Source of the DNA: Bacteroidales bacterium UBA6346
GTDB lineage: Bacteria > Bacteroidota > Bacteroidia > Bacteroidales > UBA932
Direction: 5' to 3'
DNA: 14,549 bases
Assembly: GCA_002438905.1 (NCBI GenBank)
Contig: DJSA01000044.1
Coordinates: 5,055 to 19,603, forward strand
Made by a program: the position numbers and the translations under genes. Position 1 is the first letter of the stretch. Each line of letters starts with the position of its first letter. A model generated the notes under the pieces. That model was not told the DNA's origin and ran no database searches. It saw only the letters and a list, made by a program, of their open reading frames with translations. Shown piece by piece: positions 1 to 7,778 of this stretch.

Positions 1-18
1 GGGGAAGTGGTGCTCCGT
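1..18 (+). repeat. Left copy of an 18-bp inverted repeat shared by both window ends
   Basis: The first 18 bases, GGGGAAGTGGTGCTCCGT, are the exact reverse complement of 14528-14545 near the other end. The match stops at base 19. I see no transposase next to either copy, so a transposon end is not supported. A dispersed short repeat at which the assembly stopped is the simplest reading. Confidence 0.75.
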
Positions 19-117
19 GCACGCTATCGCACGAGTCCATCGCTTCGTTGTTCTACGCACGACGCTGATGCGTCTAGTATCTTCACCGTTCGCCTTGCAC
101 TCCATCTTTTTCTTCAT
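1..117 (-). CDS. Possible short open frame running off the left edge (weak)
   Basis: An ATG at 117-115, preceded by a purine-rich AGAGGGG, opens a minus-strand frame that has no stop before base 1, about 39 codons. The product would begin MKKKMECKAN and is rich in Arg, Lys and Thr (RRISVVRRTTKRWTR). It starts 28 bases past the stop of the macroglobulin gene on the same strand. Residues KKMECKAN are encoded by the 25-bp repeat at 87-111, so the frame may be repeat DNA rather than a gene. I recognise no family. Confidence 0.2.
   Translation of the reverse strand, partial: MKKKMECKANGEDTRRISVVRRTTKRWTRAIACTEHHFP
87..111 (-). repeat. 25-bp repeat, copy 1 (inverted relative to copy 2)
   Basis: These 25 bases are the exact reverse complement of 5599-5623. 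On the minus strand the core is GATGGAGTGCAAGGCGAACG preceded by five As. The two copies sit on either side of the macroglobulin gene, 35 bp past its stop and 39 bp before its start. The flanks outside the 25 bp do not match. Function is unknown; a dispersed intergenic repeat is likely. Confidence 0.8.
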
Positions 118-145
118 CCCCTCTCTTTTTGCATTTTGGCCACGG

Positions 146-3100
146 TTATTCTTTGACGGTCAATGACCCATTATATGCTGAGTTGGCGCGGTAGTGAGGG
201 GCGTAGAGTGACTCGATCTCGCAGACCGGGGCGGTGAAGACGCCGGCTTGGGAAACGTAGAACTCATCCTCGATGGTCGTGTTCTGCTCGGGATAGACAT
301 CGAACCAGTAGTCAATAGCGGAGTCATGAACCTCGCGGTAGCCTTGCGGGGTAATCCACCAGTCGTTGAAACCTCTTGCCGCTCCGTTGATTCTCCAGCT
401 CCGCAGGGCATATCCATAGTTGCCGGAAAGTTGGCGTACCGGTCTGAGACAGGCGTTGTATGGCGTGCGGACATGGACGAGGCTTCGGTTCTCGTCGCTG
501 CTGATGCTGTAGCGGACGATGATTTTCTGGCCTACAGACAGAGTCTCCCCGCTTTTGAGCTCACGTAGCCGCGACACTTTGGTACCCTCCTGACCCTTGA
601 CCGTGCTCGGAACAAGTTCCTCGACGAAGAATTGCCTCTTGATGCTGAATCCGTTGCCTGCGGCCTTAATTTCCTCGAATGGCTTTTCGTAAGTCTTTGA
701 CAGCGAAATCACTGAAGTGTTCAAGAGGGCAGGGGAACCCCGACGTATTGAGTTTATCGCGCAGACAAATTCAAAATTGTTCTGCCACTGTTGGCTTTCT
801 TTCTGAACCATAAGCCACAGACGAATGCCATCGGCTATTTCCTGCGCGCGGGCATCGGGTTTTCCAGAAGTCTTTTCCGACCATGCGCTCCAATGGGAAA
901 GCATGTTGCAGAGCATCGAGTGGGCATAAGCCTCGGACGAGAGCAGAGCGCGGAACGGCATCACTGCATTCGGGTAGTACATCCCTCCTGAAGGATGCTC
1001 CACGGCATATTCCTTCAGCGACTCGACGCTTCTTGCGAGAGTTTTCTTCATCTTTGGGCATTTCAGGTCAAGCGAATTGTCGAAGGCATCGGAATCTGAA
1101 GCGATGATGTTGAGAATCGTCGAACTTCGACGGGCCTTTTCAATAATCTGCCCGTTCAGCGCGTCTTCTTTTGCGGACGGATAGAGATATGCCTTCACCG
1201 CCTTTACGACTTCCTTGAAGCGCTTGCCGCCGACGTCTGCCTTTATCGTTTTCACCTCGACGGCGATGTTCGGGAAAAATGAACGGACGTAGAGGTATTG
1301 TCCGATGGAGATTCCGCTGAACCAATGGTATCCTTTGCGGTCGGTAAATATTTGTCTGTCAATATATTTTACGGCGTCTGTGAGCACGTTTTCCCAGTCT
1401 GTGCCCTCCGGCAGCCTGCCTTTTTCGCGAAGGAGGGCGAGCCTTTCGAGAAGGACGGACGTGAGAATAGGGGAGGACGACATTCCGGCGAACCAAGCGA
1501 ATCCTCCGTCCTCGCAGCGGCAGTCGAGAAGAGACTTGACCAAAGATGCAACTTCCTTTGTGTCAGGCTTTTCTGAAACTAGACGCACATAGAGAACTTC
1601 ACTGATGTCGAGCAGGTTCTTTGACTTAAGCTCCGTCTTTTGTGAAAGAGTCTCGGCTACAAGGTCGGAAATCCTTGTCTCGCGCATGGCTGCCCCGAAG
1701 TGAGTGGTGTTGACGAACTGGTCTTCAAGTGAACGTATGAGTGCGGCCTTGTCCGCCCCGTCGCGGCAGAAGGCGGAGTGTGACTCGGTGAGAACCTGTT
1801 TGCCGTCCAGGACAGGAATCGTCACAAGAACGGCATCGCTGAACTTTGTGCCCTTGTTTCCGCCTGCGGATGATGTCCCTGCAAATGTGGCCTTTATGCT
1901 GAGTCTGGCCTTTGTCCTATCGTATGACTTCATCGCCGATGTTTCCGGAGCGAACACGGAAAAGTCCTTGTTTACGGATTTTCCGGCAGCGACTGAGACG
2001 GGGCAATTCTGAACGCTGAGCGGCTGCGAGTCCGTGTCTCCGTCATAGACATAGACGGTAAGCGTGCCGCTGATGTCCTCGCCGCTGTTGTTGGAGAGGG
2101 CCGGGCGGAAGATGTAGCGGTCTCCTCCATAGAGCAGCGATGGCTCGTGGATTGTGAGCGTGACGGGCTGGCTGACAATGAATTCCTTGCGCAGGCTCGC
2201 GTTTCGGAATGCCTTGTCGTGCGCGAAGAGCGCGAGGATGTAGGTCGAGAGCCTGTCGGAGGTGCGGAAGCGGAACTCGACGTCTCCATTGCAGTCACTC
2301 TGGAGGAAAGGCTCGAATGCAAGAGTGCTTTGGAAGTTCTTCCTCGCTTTCATCGGGTCGGCGCTTTCCGAACCATTGCTGAAGTTAAGTTTTTCTTCCT
2401 CAAGCTGGAACGGGGCTGAGTCCTCTGCTACATTCTCAGACAGCATCGCGTCGGCTGCACCCGGTGCCATTGCGGCTTTTGCCATCAGGCGGTTGCTTCC
2501 GGCATCGAATCTCCAGTAGTGATGGATGTCTCCAGCCCATCCGTCAAATTCGTATCCGGTACTGTTGTCAGAGTCGATATATATGCTGCTGATCGCAGGC
2601 AACACGGCTGACCATCGGTTTGGCCGGATGTCCTCAGTGCTCTTGTCGAACACCGCTGCCAGCACCTCGGAGGCTTTTCCTGTCTGGAGTCTGACGCGAT
2701 ATTCGGTGCCGGGGAGGCATTTGTCCATGAATGTGCTCACCGAAAGCGGCAGTTCGAACGTCGCACGGCTCCGTTGGTACTCGTGCTCGAACGTCCGGTA
2801 GGTTCCATTCCTGAAGTACTCGATGCGGAGTAGCACTTTGTCCGACCATTCTGCAGCATGCTTCCAGCTGAGCCTTTTCAGTGAACCGGCTTTGCCGCGT
2901 ACTCCATCGAGATGTATGGTTTCATTGCAGAGAATCTGCGAATCTAGGCTGAAAATCATTACGTTAGCCCAGATGTCGCCTTGTGCGGCACCGAACAGCA
3001 GTGAGATGTTTCCGTCCGCGCTTTCAATGACCTTGAATGCATTCTCGACATCGGCATTAAGGATAGTGTCATTGTCACCGAGTTTGAGCAGTTCATATTC

Positions 3101-5560
3101 CAAGGTCTCGGTCCGGCTTTCTTTCCCTCCTCCGGCTACCGTAAATTCGTAAGTCTTTGAAAATTCGACGGTATATAGCCCAGAAGGTTTGCCGGAAAGG
3201 TCAATCTTGAGATTCTTGCCGGAAACGCAGCGGCCTTTCTGCAGCTTAGCGGAACCGGTCTTGAGAACCCATTCGACCTCGCCGTCAAGATGCTCCCCAT
3301 CGCAGTCGGCAAGTTCCACTGCAAATTCTGCCGTGTCGCCCTTGAGCATTCCGTTCCGCGTGATGGCGGGGCTGCTATGCCTGAAATTGCTGAACCAGAC
3401 ATCGTCTGCGGTGCTGGGTTGGAGGAAACTTCCAACTGCAACATCTTCCAGTTCAGCTTCAATCGAGAACCGCTCCGAAATCCGTAGCCATGTGCTGAAC
3501 TCAAGAGTCTGGCCCGCACCGTCCGTAATCTTCAGAGTAATGGTGAAATAGCTATCCTTGTTATAAGCCGTCTTGACAGGTATGCAGAAGTTTCCCGCCT
3601 CGTCCAATTCAGGTGTTCCCATGCAGATAACTCCGTTCCAGTCAGAGACCGTGTACTCCACCTGCGCGTCCGAGAGGCTGTTCCCAGCATAACTGAATAT
3701 GCGCCCTTTCACCGGAACGATGTCGCCCGGAAAATATTTCACCCCGTTGTGGACAAATGAAACCGAAAACTCCGGAAGTTTGAACTCATCGACTGTGAAC
3801 CATTTTACGTTCACCGTGTATCCTCCGATTAACACGGAGATTCTCCACTCCCCGTTGCGGCGGTCGCCCGGAATCGTGAATTTGCCTGCCACTGATCCGA
3901 AATCATTGGTCGTGAACTCGGCTGTCTGAACGTCCTTGTTTTCAGCGTCGGCGAGAGTGACATGAACCTTCTCTCCTGATGGTGCCGTACTCATCCGACC
4001 GCTGTGATAGTCCTTGTAAAGTATTGTCTTGAAGTTTATTGTCTCTCCCGGGCGGTAGACTGAACGGTCGGTGAGAACCTGCGCTTGCCAATCCGCTTCC
4101 TGTCTTGTGGCATTGTCCTCCGTAGTGTAAAGCCCCATCTTTTCCGAACTGCGCTCAAGTCCCTGTACATCAGTGAGACTGCACTGGAGCCAGCATCGTC
4201 CCCCGACTCCCTTAAGAACAGACTGTACCTCGCTATCCATTAGCGTGGCTCCATTAAAATGCACTTTTTGGCGTAGCAGTTCCTTGCCGTTCCAGCTTCC
4301 GACAACAAGATTTGCCTCATCTATAGGCTTTCCGCTCTTCCTTTCGGCAGCATAGAGCAACCACCCTTCGGCGGCCCTGTTCGCGGACAGCGCTACGGAG
4401 TGCTGTGACAAGTTGCAGCCGTGTCTGAGCTTTTCTGACTCAAAGACAGCAAGATAGTCCCCGTCAGGAAGTTCTGGCAAATGAACATTCAGCGTGTCGT
4501 TAACATAGTATCTCGCTGCCTTGTTTTCGATACTTTTCGTCCACACTGGGACGTCTTTCTTCGTCAGTTTCTCGACATTAAGGTTCTCTCCGGCATAGAC
4601 GGAAATGTTCACCTCCCCAAGATTCTGCAGATGTACCTCTATGTCCTTTCCATGGATCTCGGCACTTAATTCCTTGGAATCCAGAGTTTTGATCATGTTT
4701 TCCGCCGCATCCTCATCTTTCAGGAGCAACCTCTCTTCCCCAGAAAACTGCTTTTTTTCCGCAACAAGGCCCTCGCAGTATGCCCTAAGTTCGCGATACT
4801 CCTTCTCTCCGGCATTATGATCTTCCAGTTCGCGTAATTTCAGGGACAGCGCATTTATTTTCGCGAGTGTCGCCACGGCCTTGCCTTCATATTTCTTCGC
4901 ATATTCCGTATATGCCTTTGATGATGCATTTATATTGTAGAGTTCATACAATGCGAAGACCGGATATGTTTCGGAATATGTCGAATTGAACCTGTCGGCA
5001 ATTTTTTTGTATCCTATTGATTGTGAGAGACTACGATTGAATGCCATCGAGAGCAGGACATATTCGTAGTCGTTGCGGATGTGGCTGCGGAGAACCTCAC
5101 CCTTGTAGCCAACGGGTGAGTTGTCCCAGAAGTCTTCGCTTTGTGAGGACTTTAGTTTACGAGCCCATTTTTCGAGAAATGCGGCGCATTCGGACGCATC
5201 ATCGCGGTTGAAGTCAGTGCCGGACACATATAATATAATAGGATCACCATATGCTCGGAATTCAGCTTCCATCGCCTCGGTGAGTTCGGCGCGGCGTTTC
5301 CAGTCCCGCTGGCCGCTGACTTGGACATATTGAGTGGCAGCACGATAGAAGTCGTAGCTCAGCTTTTCCGCACGGGCCTTGTCCTTTATCTGTCCGAGGA
5401 TTTTCACCGCCTTCTGCGGCAAATCATTATCTTCCGCCTTTTCGTATTCTTTCCACAGACGATCCACTTCCTTTCGGTTTCCGTTTCCCGAGCAAGGTTC
5501 CTCCGTTCCGACAGACAAGAAACAAACTATCATCGCCACTGCAACTTTTTTTATATTCAT
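146..5560 (-). CDS. Alpha-2-macroglobulin family protein lacking a visible thioester
   Basis: Large secreted protein of 1804 residues, a usual size for bacterial alpha-2-macroglobulins, which are thought to trap or block proteases at the cell envelope. I chose the ATG at 5560 because it gives a normal export signal (MNIKK, then a hydrophobic run to about residue 20). A TTG three codons upstream is also in frame. No canonical lipobox is seen. Order of parts: a mostly helical N-terminal region (about 25-300); macroglobulin beta domains, with the MG2 signature TDRSVYRPGE at about 497-506; the A2M-domain stretch FRTSDRLSTYILALFAHD near 1095-1112; a helical toroid (TED-like) with DGGFAWFAG at 1351-1359; and a C-terminal bMG10-like end (VFTAPVCEIESLYAPHY). 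The CxEQ thioester expected just before the toroid is not seen; around 1282-1297 the sequence reads NTTHFGAAMRETRISD. It lies 77 bp downstream of folC on the same strand. No pbpC partner is present. Family assignment is secure; the protease-trap role is inference. Confidence 0.93.
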   Translation of the reverse strand: MNIKKVAVAMIVCFLSVGTEEPCSGNGNRKEVDRLWKEYEKAEDNDLPQKAVKILGQIKDKARAEKLSYDFYRAATQYVQVSGQRDWKRRAELTEAMEAEFRAYGDPIILYVSGTDFNRDDASECAAFLEKWARKLKSSQSEDFWDNSPVGYKGEVLRSHIRNDYEYVLLSMAFNRSLSQSIGYKKIADRFNSTYSETYPVFALYELYNINASSKAYTEYAKKYEGKAVATLAKINALSLKLRELEDHNAGEKEYRELRAYCEGLVAEKKQFSGEERLLLKDEDAAENMIKTLDSKELSAEIHGKDIEVHLQNLGEVNISVYAGENLNVEKLTKKDVPVWTKSIENKAARYYVNDTLNVHLPELPDGDYLAVFESEKLRHGCNLSQHSVALSANRAAEGWLLYAAERKSGKPIDEANLVVGSWNGKELLRQKVHFNGATLMDSEVQSVLKGVGGRCWLQCSLTDVQGLERSSEKMGLYTTEDNATRQEADWQAQVLTDRSVYRPGETINFKTILYKDYHSGRMSTAPSGEKVHVTLADAENKDVQTAEFTTNDFGSVAGKFTIPGDRRNGEWRISVLIGGYTVNVKWFTVDEFKLPEFSVSFVHNGVKYFPGDIVPVKGRIFSYAGNSLSDAQVEYTVSDWNGVICMGTPELDEAGNFCIPVKTAYNKDSYFTITLKITDGAGQTLEFSTWLRISERFSIEAELEDVAVGSFLQPSTADDVWFSNFRHSSPAITRNGMLKGDTAEFAVELADCDGEHLDGEVEWVLKTGSAKLQKGRCVSGKNLKIDLSGKPSGLYTVEFSKTYEFTVAGGGKESRTETLEYELLKLGDNDTILNADVENAFKVIESADGNISLLFGAAQGDIWANVMIFSLDSQILCNETIHLDGVRGKAGSLKRLSWKHAAEWSDKVLLRIEYFRNGTYRTFEHEYQRSRATFELPLSVSTFMDKCLPGTEYRVRLQTGKASEVLAAVFDKSTEDIRPNRWSAVLPAISSIYIDSDNSTGYEFDGWAGDIHHYWRFDAGSNRLMAKAAMAPGAADAMLSENVAEDSAPFQLEEEKLNFSNGSESADPMKARKNFQSTLAFEPFLQSDCNGDVEFRFRTSDRLSTYILALFAHDKAFRNASLRKEFIVSQPVTLTIHEPSLLYGGDRYIFRPALSNNSGEDISGTLTVYVYDGDTDSQPLSVQNCPVSVAAGKSVNKDFSVFAPETSAMKSYDRTKARLSIKATFAGTSSAGGNKGTKFSDAVLVTIPVLDGKQVLTESHSAFCRDGADKAALIRSLEDQFVNTTHFGAAMRETRISDLVAETLSQKTELKSKNLLDISEVLYVRLVSEKPDTKEVASLVKSLLDCRCEDGGFAWFAGMSSSPILTSVLLERLALLREKGRLPEGTDWENVLTDAVKYIDRQIFTDRKGYHWFSGISIGQYLYVRSFFPNIAVEVKTIKADVGGKRFKEVVKAVKAYLYPSAKEDALNGQIIEKARRSSTILNIIASDSDAFDNSLDLKCPKMKKTLARSVESLKEYAVEHPSGGMYYPNAVMPFRALLSSEAYAHSMLCNMLSHWSAWSEKTSGKPDARAQEIADGIRLWLMVQKESQQWQNNFEFVCAINSIRRGSPALLNTSVISLSKTYEKPFEEIKAAGNGFSIKRQFFVEELVPSTVKGQEGTKVSRLRELKSGETLSVGQKIIVRYSISSDENRSLVHVRTPYNACLRPVRQLSGNYGYALRSWRINGAARGFNDWWITPQGYREVHDSAIDYWFDVYPEQNTTIEDEFYVSQAGVFTAPVCEIESLYAPHYRANSAYNGSLTVKE

Positions 5561-5598
5561 AACAATCAATTTTTTACGCCTTGTTCATCGAGCCAAAT

Positions 5599-5623
5599 AA
5601 AAAGATGGAGTGCAAGGCGAACG
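5599..5623 (+). repeat. 25-bp repeat, copy 2
   Basis: Exact inverted match to 87-111, lying in the 77-bp gap between folC and the macroglobulin gene. On this strand ATGGAGTGCAAGGCGAAC opens a 40-codon frame (MECKANAAIRFLF...) that runs over the folC 3' end. I do not call it as a gene, but the same reading MECKAN occurs in copy 1. Confidence 0.8.
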
Positions 5624-5637
5624 CTGCAATCCGCTTT

Positions 5638-6924
5638 TTATTTGACTCGTATCGCTTCAGATACGACATAAGTGCTTCCGCCGATGTAAATCAGCGGTTT
5701 CGCGCAACTCTCCGACAACTTCCGCGCTAAAGCAACCGCCTCCGCAACGCTGTGGCAGACGAATGCGTCACCATCGTACGCTGCCCGGGCCTCGTCCGCC
5801 GGTAGTGCCCTTGAGCCAGATGCATTGGTGAAAATAACCTTTGCGCTGCGCGGAATCATACGAATCACGCTCCTATAGTCCTTGTTGGCAACACTTCCGT
5901 AGACCATAATAAGTTCATACCCGTCCTTTTCTACCATTCGCTCCAACTGCGCGAAGTTGTATTTCAAACCATGTTTGTTGTGCCCTATGTCAACGATAGT
6001 TAACGGGTTATCGCAGATCTTTTCCCACCGTCCATGGAAGTCTGTGCGCTCCGCGGTGTGCTTAAGCGCGTCCAATACGAGAGACGATGTTGCTGACTTG
6101 GGGGTTATTCCTTTCCTATGAAGGACGGTCAGGGCAGCCAATGCTGTCGGGAGATTTTTTTCCTGATAGCATCCGCGGAGGTCAAGTTCGCTTATAAGCG
6201 CGTCAAGCGTGTTCTTCGGAAGATTGAAGTCCTTGTCAGCGAATGAGATTTCTGACCCGCCCATAGCCGCCTTTGCCTTGAACACGAGGTCGCTGTCCTC
6301 TCCGGACTCACCGATCACGACTGGGATATACTGCTTTATGATACCGGCTTTCTCTCCTGCAATCTTGGCAATTGTGTCCCCGAGTATATTGCAGTGGTCC
6401 AGCCCGATGTTCGTGATTACGCTCAGCTGAGGCGATATGATGTTGGTGCTGTCAAGCCGTCCTCCCAGTCCGGTTTCTATGACGGCAAAATCCACATTTT
6501 CCTTGGCGAACCACCAGAGTGCCAATGCAGTGGTGATTTCGAAGAAAGATAGGTTAAGTTCGTCAAACACCGGCCACCATCGAGAGCAGAAATCCCATAC
6601 ATCATGCTGGGGAATCAGACCCTGCCCCACAATCCTTGCCCTTTCCCGGAAGTCCAGAAGATGCGGTGATGTGTAGAGACCGACCTTGTAGCCCATGGCC
6701 GACAGCGCGGATGCCAGCATATTGCTCACCGAACCCTTCCCGTTTGTCCCAGCAACGTGCACGCTCTTGTAGCCTCGGTGCGGATGTCCCAGACGTGAGT
6801 CGAACTCCATCATATTTTCAAGCCCCGGATGATAGGCATTTCCGCCGACCACCTGATAGGATGGGAACCTCTTGAACAGCCGTTCAATCAGTTCGTCATA
6901 TTCTTTTGTATTAATCTTTTCCAT
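5638..6924 (-). CDS. folC: Folylpolyglutamate synthase / dihydrofolate synthase
   Basis: Cytoplasmic Mur-ligase-family enzyme of 428 residues, the normal length. It adds glutamates to reduced folates and, in bifunctional forms, joins glutamate to dihydropteroate. Visible motifs are the ATP P-loop GTNGKGS (59-65), YTSPHLLDFRERARI (84-98, substrate loop), ETGLGGRLDSTN (150-161), ITNIGLDH (170-177), GEKAGIIK (190-197, with the lysine that is carbamylated in the family), FHGRWE (296-301) and DIGHNKHG (312-319, the C-domain motif in its Bacteroidetes form). The ATG at 6924 fits the family N-terminus. A TAnnTTTG promoter box lies about 60 bp upstream. The macroglobulin gene follows after 77 bp with no terminator visible, so the two may be co-transcribed, though I see no functional link. 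Confidence 0.96.
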   Translation of the reverse strand: MEKINTKEYDELIERLFKRFPSYQVVGGNAYHPGLENMMEFDSRLGHPHRGYKSVHVAGTNGKGSVSNMLASALSAMGYKVGLYTSPHLLDFRERARIVGQGLIPQHDVWDFCSRWWPVFDELNLSFFEITTALALWWFAKENVDFAVIETGLGGRLDSTNIISPQLSVITNIGLDHCNILGDTIAKIAGEKAGIIKQYIPVVIGESGEDSDLVFKAKAAMGGSEISFADKDFNLPKNTLDALISELDLRGCYQEKNLPTALAALTVLHRKGITPKSATSSLVLDALKHTAERTDFHGRWEKICDNPLTIVDIGHNKHGLKYNFAQLERMVEKDGYELIMVYGSVANKDYRSVIRMIPRSAKVIFTNASGSRALPADEARAAYDGDAFVCHSVAEAVALARKLSESCAKPLIYIGGSTYVVSEAIRVK

Positions 6925-6981
6925 ATTGCATTGTGTTTAATTTTTGCTGCGGCGTAGCATTCACCGGCCAGCCACCGAATG

Positions 6982-6989
6982 CAAAGATA
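6982..6989 (-). promoter_or_regulatory. Bacteroidetes-type -7 promoter box for folC
   Basis: Read on the minus strand the sequence is TATCTTTG, a full match to the TAnnTTTG -7 consensus of Bacteroidetes sigma factor. It is followed by CATTC, and the folC ATG is 57 bp further on. No clear TTTG -33 box is seen at the usual 19-21 bp spacing, so the upstream half is weak. Confidence 0.6.
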
Positions 6990-7052
6990 GGCATATTATA
7001 TTGTCATTTGTGAAAATTTGTGTGTTTTTGAAATTCACATATTACTATGTCA

Positions 7053-7070
7053 AGGCAAAATAGTTTGCCT
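7053..7070. repeat. Small perfect inverted repeat AGGCAAA-n4-TTTGCCT
   Basis: Seven-base arms at 7053-7059 and 7064-7070 around a 4-base loop. It lies about 65 bp upstream of the folC -7 box and just past the stop of the decayed minus-strand frame at 7074-7394. There is no T-run after it on either strand, so it is a weak terminator candidate; an operator is equally possible. Confidence 0.4.
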
Positions 7071-7073
7071 AAC

Positions 7074-7394
7074 TTAGTCGCAAAGCAAGACAATATGGCA
7101 GGCAGAATGACAAGAGAGCAGAGGCATTACTGAATGTCGCGTCTTGAGCTTCTCGCGGTTCATCATCGGACGGCACCCCAGAACATCGTCAAGATGCCTT
7201 TTCACGCTATGCCATCGGGATAATCCAAGCGTCTTCGAAAAAATCGGAAGATTTTGGAAATTACGCTTTGAAATATGATTGATTATACCGACATTTGCCC
7301 TCGGAAAGTAACAGGCCGATACCGCTTGACGTGCGGTATACCTGAAAAGATAACAACCTTTATAAAGACAGACAGTTATGCAGTTTACAGGGCG
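7074..7394 (-). pseudogene. Open frame of about 107 codons without a usable start; possible gene remnant
   Basis: The minus strand is open from just after a TGA at 7397-7395 to a TAA at 7076-7074. No ATG, GTG or TTG occurs in the first half; the first candidates are a GTG (VKRHLDD...) and then two ATGs (MMNREKLKTRHSV...). The central reading SKTLGLSRWHSVKRHLDDVL has the look of a helix-turn-helix (compare the LGIS..TVK.HL pattern of LuxR/GerE-type domains), but that is only pattern resemblance. The tail LLSCHSACHIVLLCD is Cys-rich and not typical of a folded domain. It may be a truncated regulator gene or chance openness. Stretch 6990-7378 holds no better gene candidate on either strand. Confidence 0.25.
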
Positions 7395-7518
7395 TCATAG
7401 TGCGCTTGTGGAACGTTGCCTTTCGATCGCGATCGGGGGGGGGATATTCCATAATTACATCGTATCTGGTGAACTGACGGAAGAGACAGCGGAAAAAGTA
7501 TCCTTGAGGGTATCGTAG
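7378..7518 (+). CDS. Possible 46-residue hypothetical peptide containing a G9 tract (weak)
   Basis: The ATG at 7378 opens 46 codons (MQFTGRHSALVERCLSIAIGG...) ending with TAG at 7518. The middle is interrupted by a run of nine Gs (7435-7443), read as GGG GGG GGG. Changing the run by one or two bases would stop translation within a few codons of the run, so a longer alternative product is not revealed. No family recognised and no clear ribosome site; it may be non-coding leader DNA. Confidence 0.2.
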   Translation: MQFTGRHSALVERCLSIAIGGGIFHNYIVSGELTEETAEKVSLRVS

Positions 7519-7542
7519 TCATTGATTGGCTTCGGTGCCCTC

Positions 7543-7608
7543 AAGTCGTTTTTGTGCGCCCGCTGGCAGCGGTATTCAGATTCTCCGCAGCAGCCACTAG
7601 AACGACTT
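7543..7608 (+). promoter_or_regulatory. Long imperfect hairpin, candidate structured leader RNA
   Basis: The arms AAGTCGTT (7543-7550) and AACGACTT (7601-7608) pair perfectly. Pairing continues inward as U.G, U-A, one mismatch, then GUG/CAC (7554-7556 with 7595-7597), giving 13 pairs over 14 positions. Inside is a second hairpin, CCGCT-GGC-AGCGG (7560-7572). The element lies 59 bp before the intrinsic terminator at 7667 and about 170 bp before the first gene of the lipoprotein locus. It matches no riboswitch class that I can recognise from sequence. Confidence 0.4.
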
Positions 7609-7666
7609 CAACCGCCGGAGGAAGAGAGAAAACGGACGTTATAGTATTGAAATTATAAAGGTATTC

Positions 7667-7718
7667 GGGGACCGCCGATGTGAATCGTCAGTGCCGTCCG
7701 TCACAGGTCCCCTTTTTT
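7667..7718 (+). terminator. Strong intrinsic terminator or attenuator upstream of the lipoprotein locus
   Basis: GGGGACC (7667-7673) pairs with GGTCCCC (7706-7712), directly followed by TTTTTT (7713-7718). The stem extends inward with TGTGA (7679-7683) and TCACA (7701-7705), leaving a 5-base bulge on the left arm. It sits 60 bp before the ATG at 7779. Either it ends an upstream transcript or it attenuates the two-gene locus behind it. A second T-run (7733-7738) follows shortly after. I see no clear TAnnTTTG box between it and the gene. Confidence 0.65.
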
Positions 7719-7778
7719 GAAGAGAGCTGGGCTTTTTTGTCCGCATAGGGAGACGAACAACCTTATATAACAAAAACA

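Noticed and set aside
3136..3519. 127-codon minus-strand frame inside the macroglobulin gene
   Set aside because: Same strand but a different frame within a continuous 1804-residue protein; no sign of a frameshift in the parent gene.
5561..5569. Upstream TTG start for the macroglobulin
   Set aside because: It adds only MIV before a normal signal peptide; the ATG at 5560 gives the standard charged N-terminus.
6586..6628. Unusual DIGHN in FolC instead of DGAHN or DVAHN
   Set aside because: The Asp and His-Asn are kept and this variant is common in Bacteroidetes FolC, so it is not an anomaly (the motif itself lies near the C-terminal third of the protein).
7543..7608. Integron attC-like site
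   Set aside because: The hairpin arms do not carry the RYYYAAC / GTTRRRY core pair in the required order, and there is no integrase or cassette.
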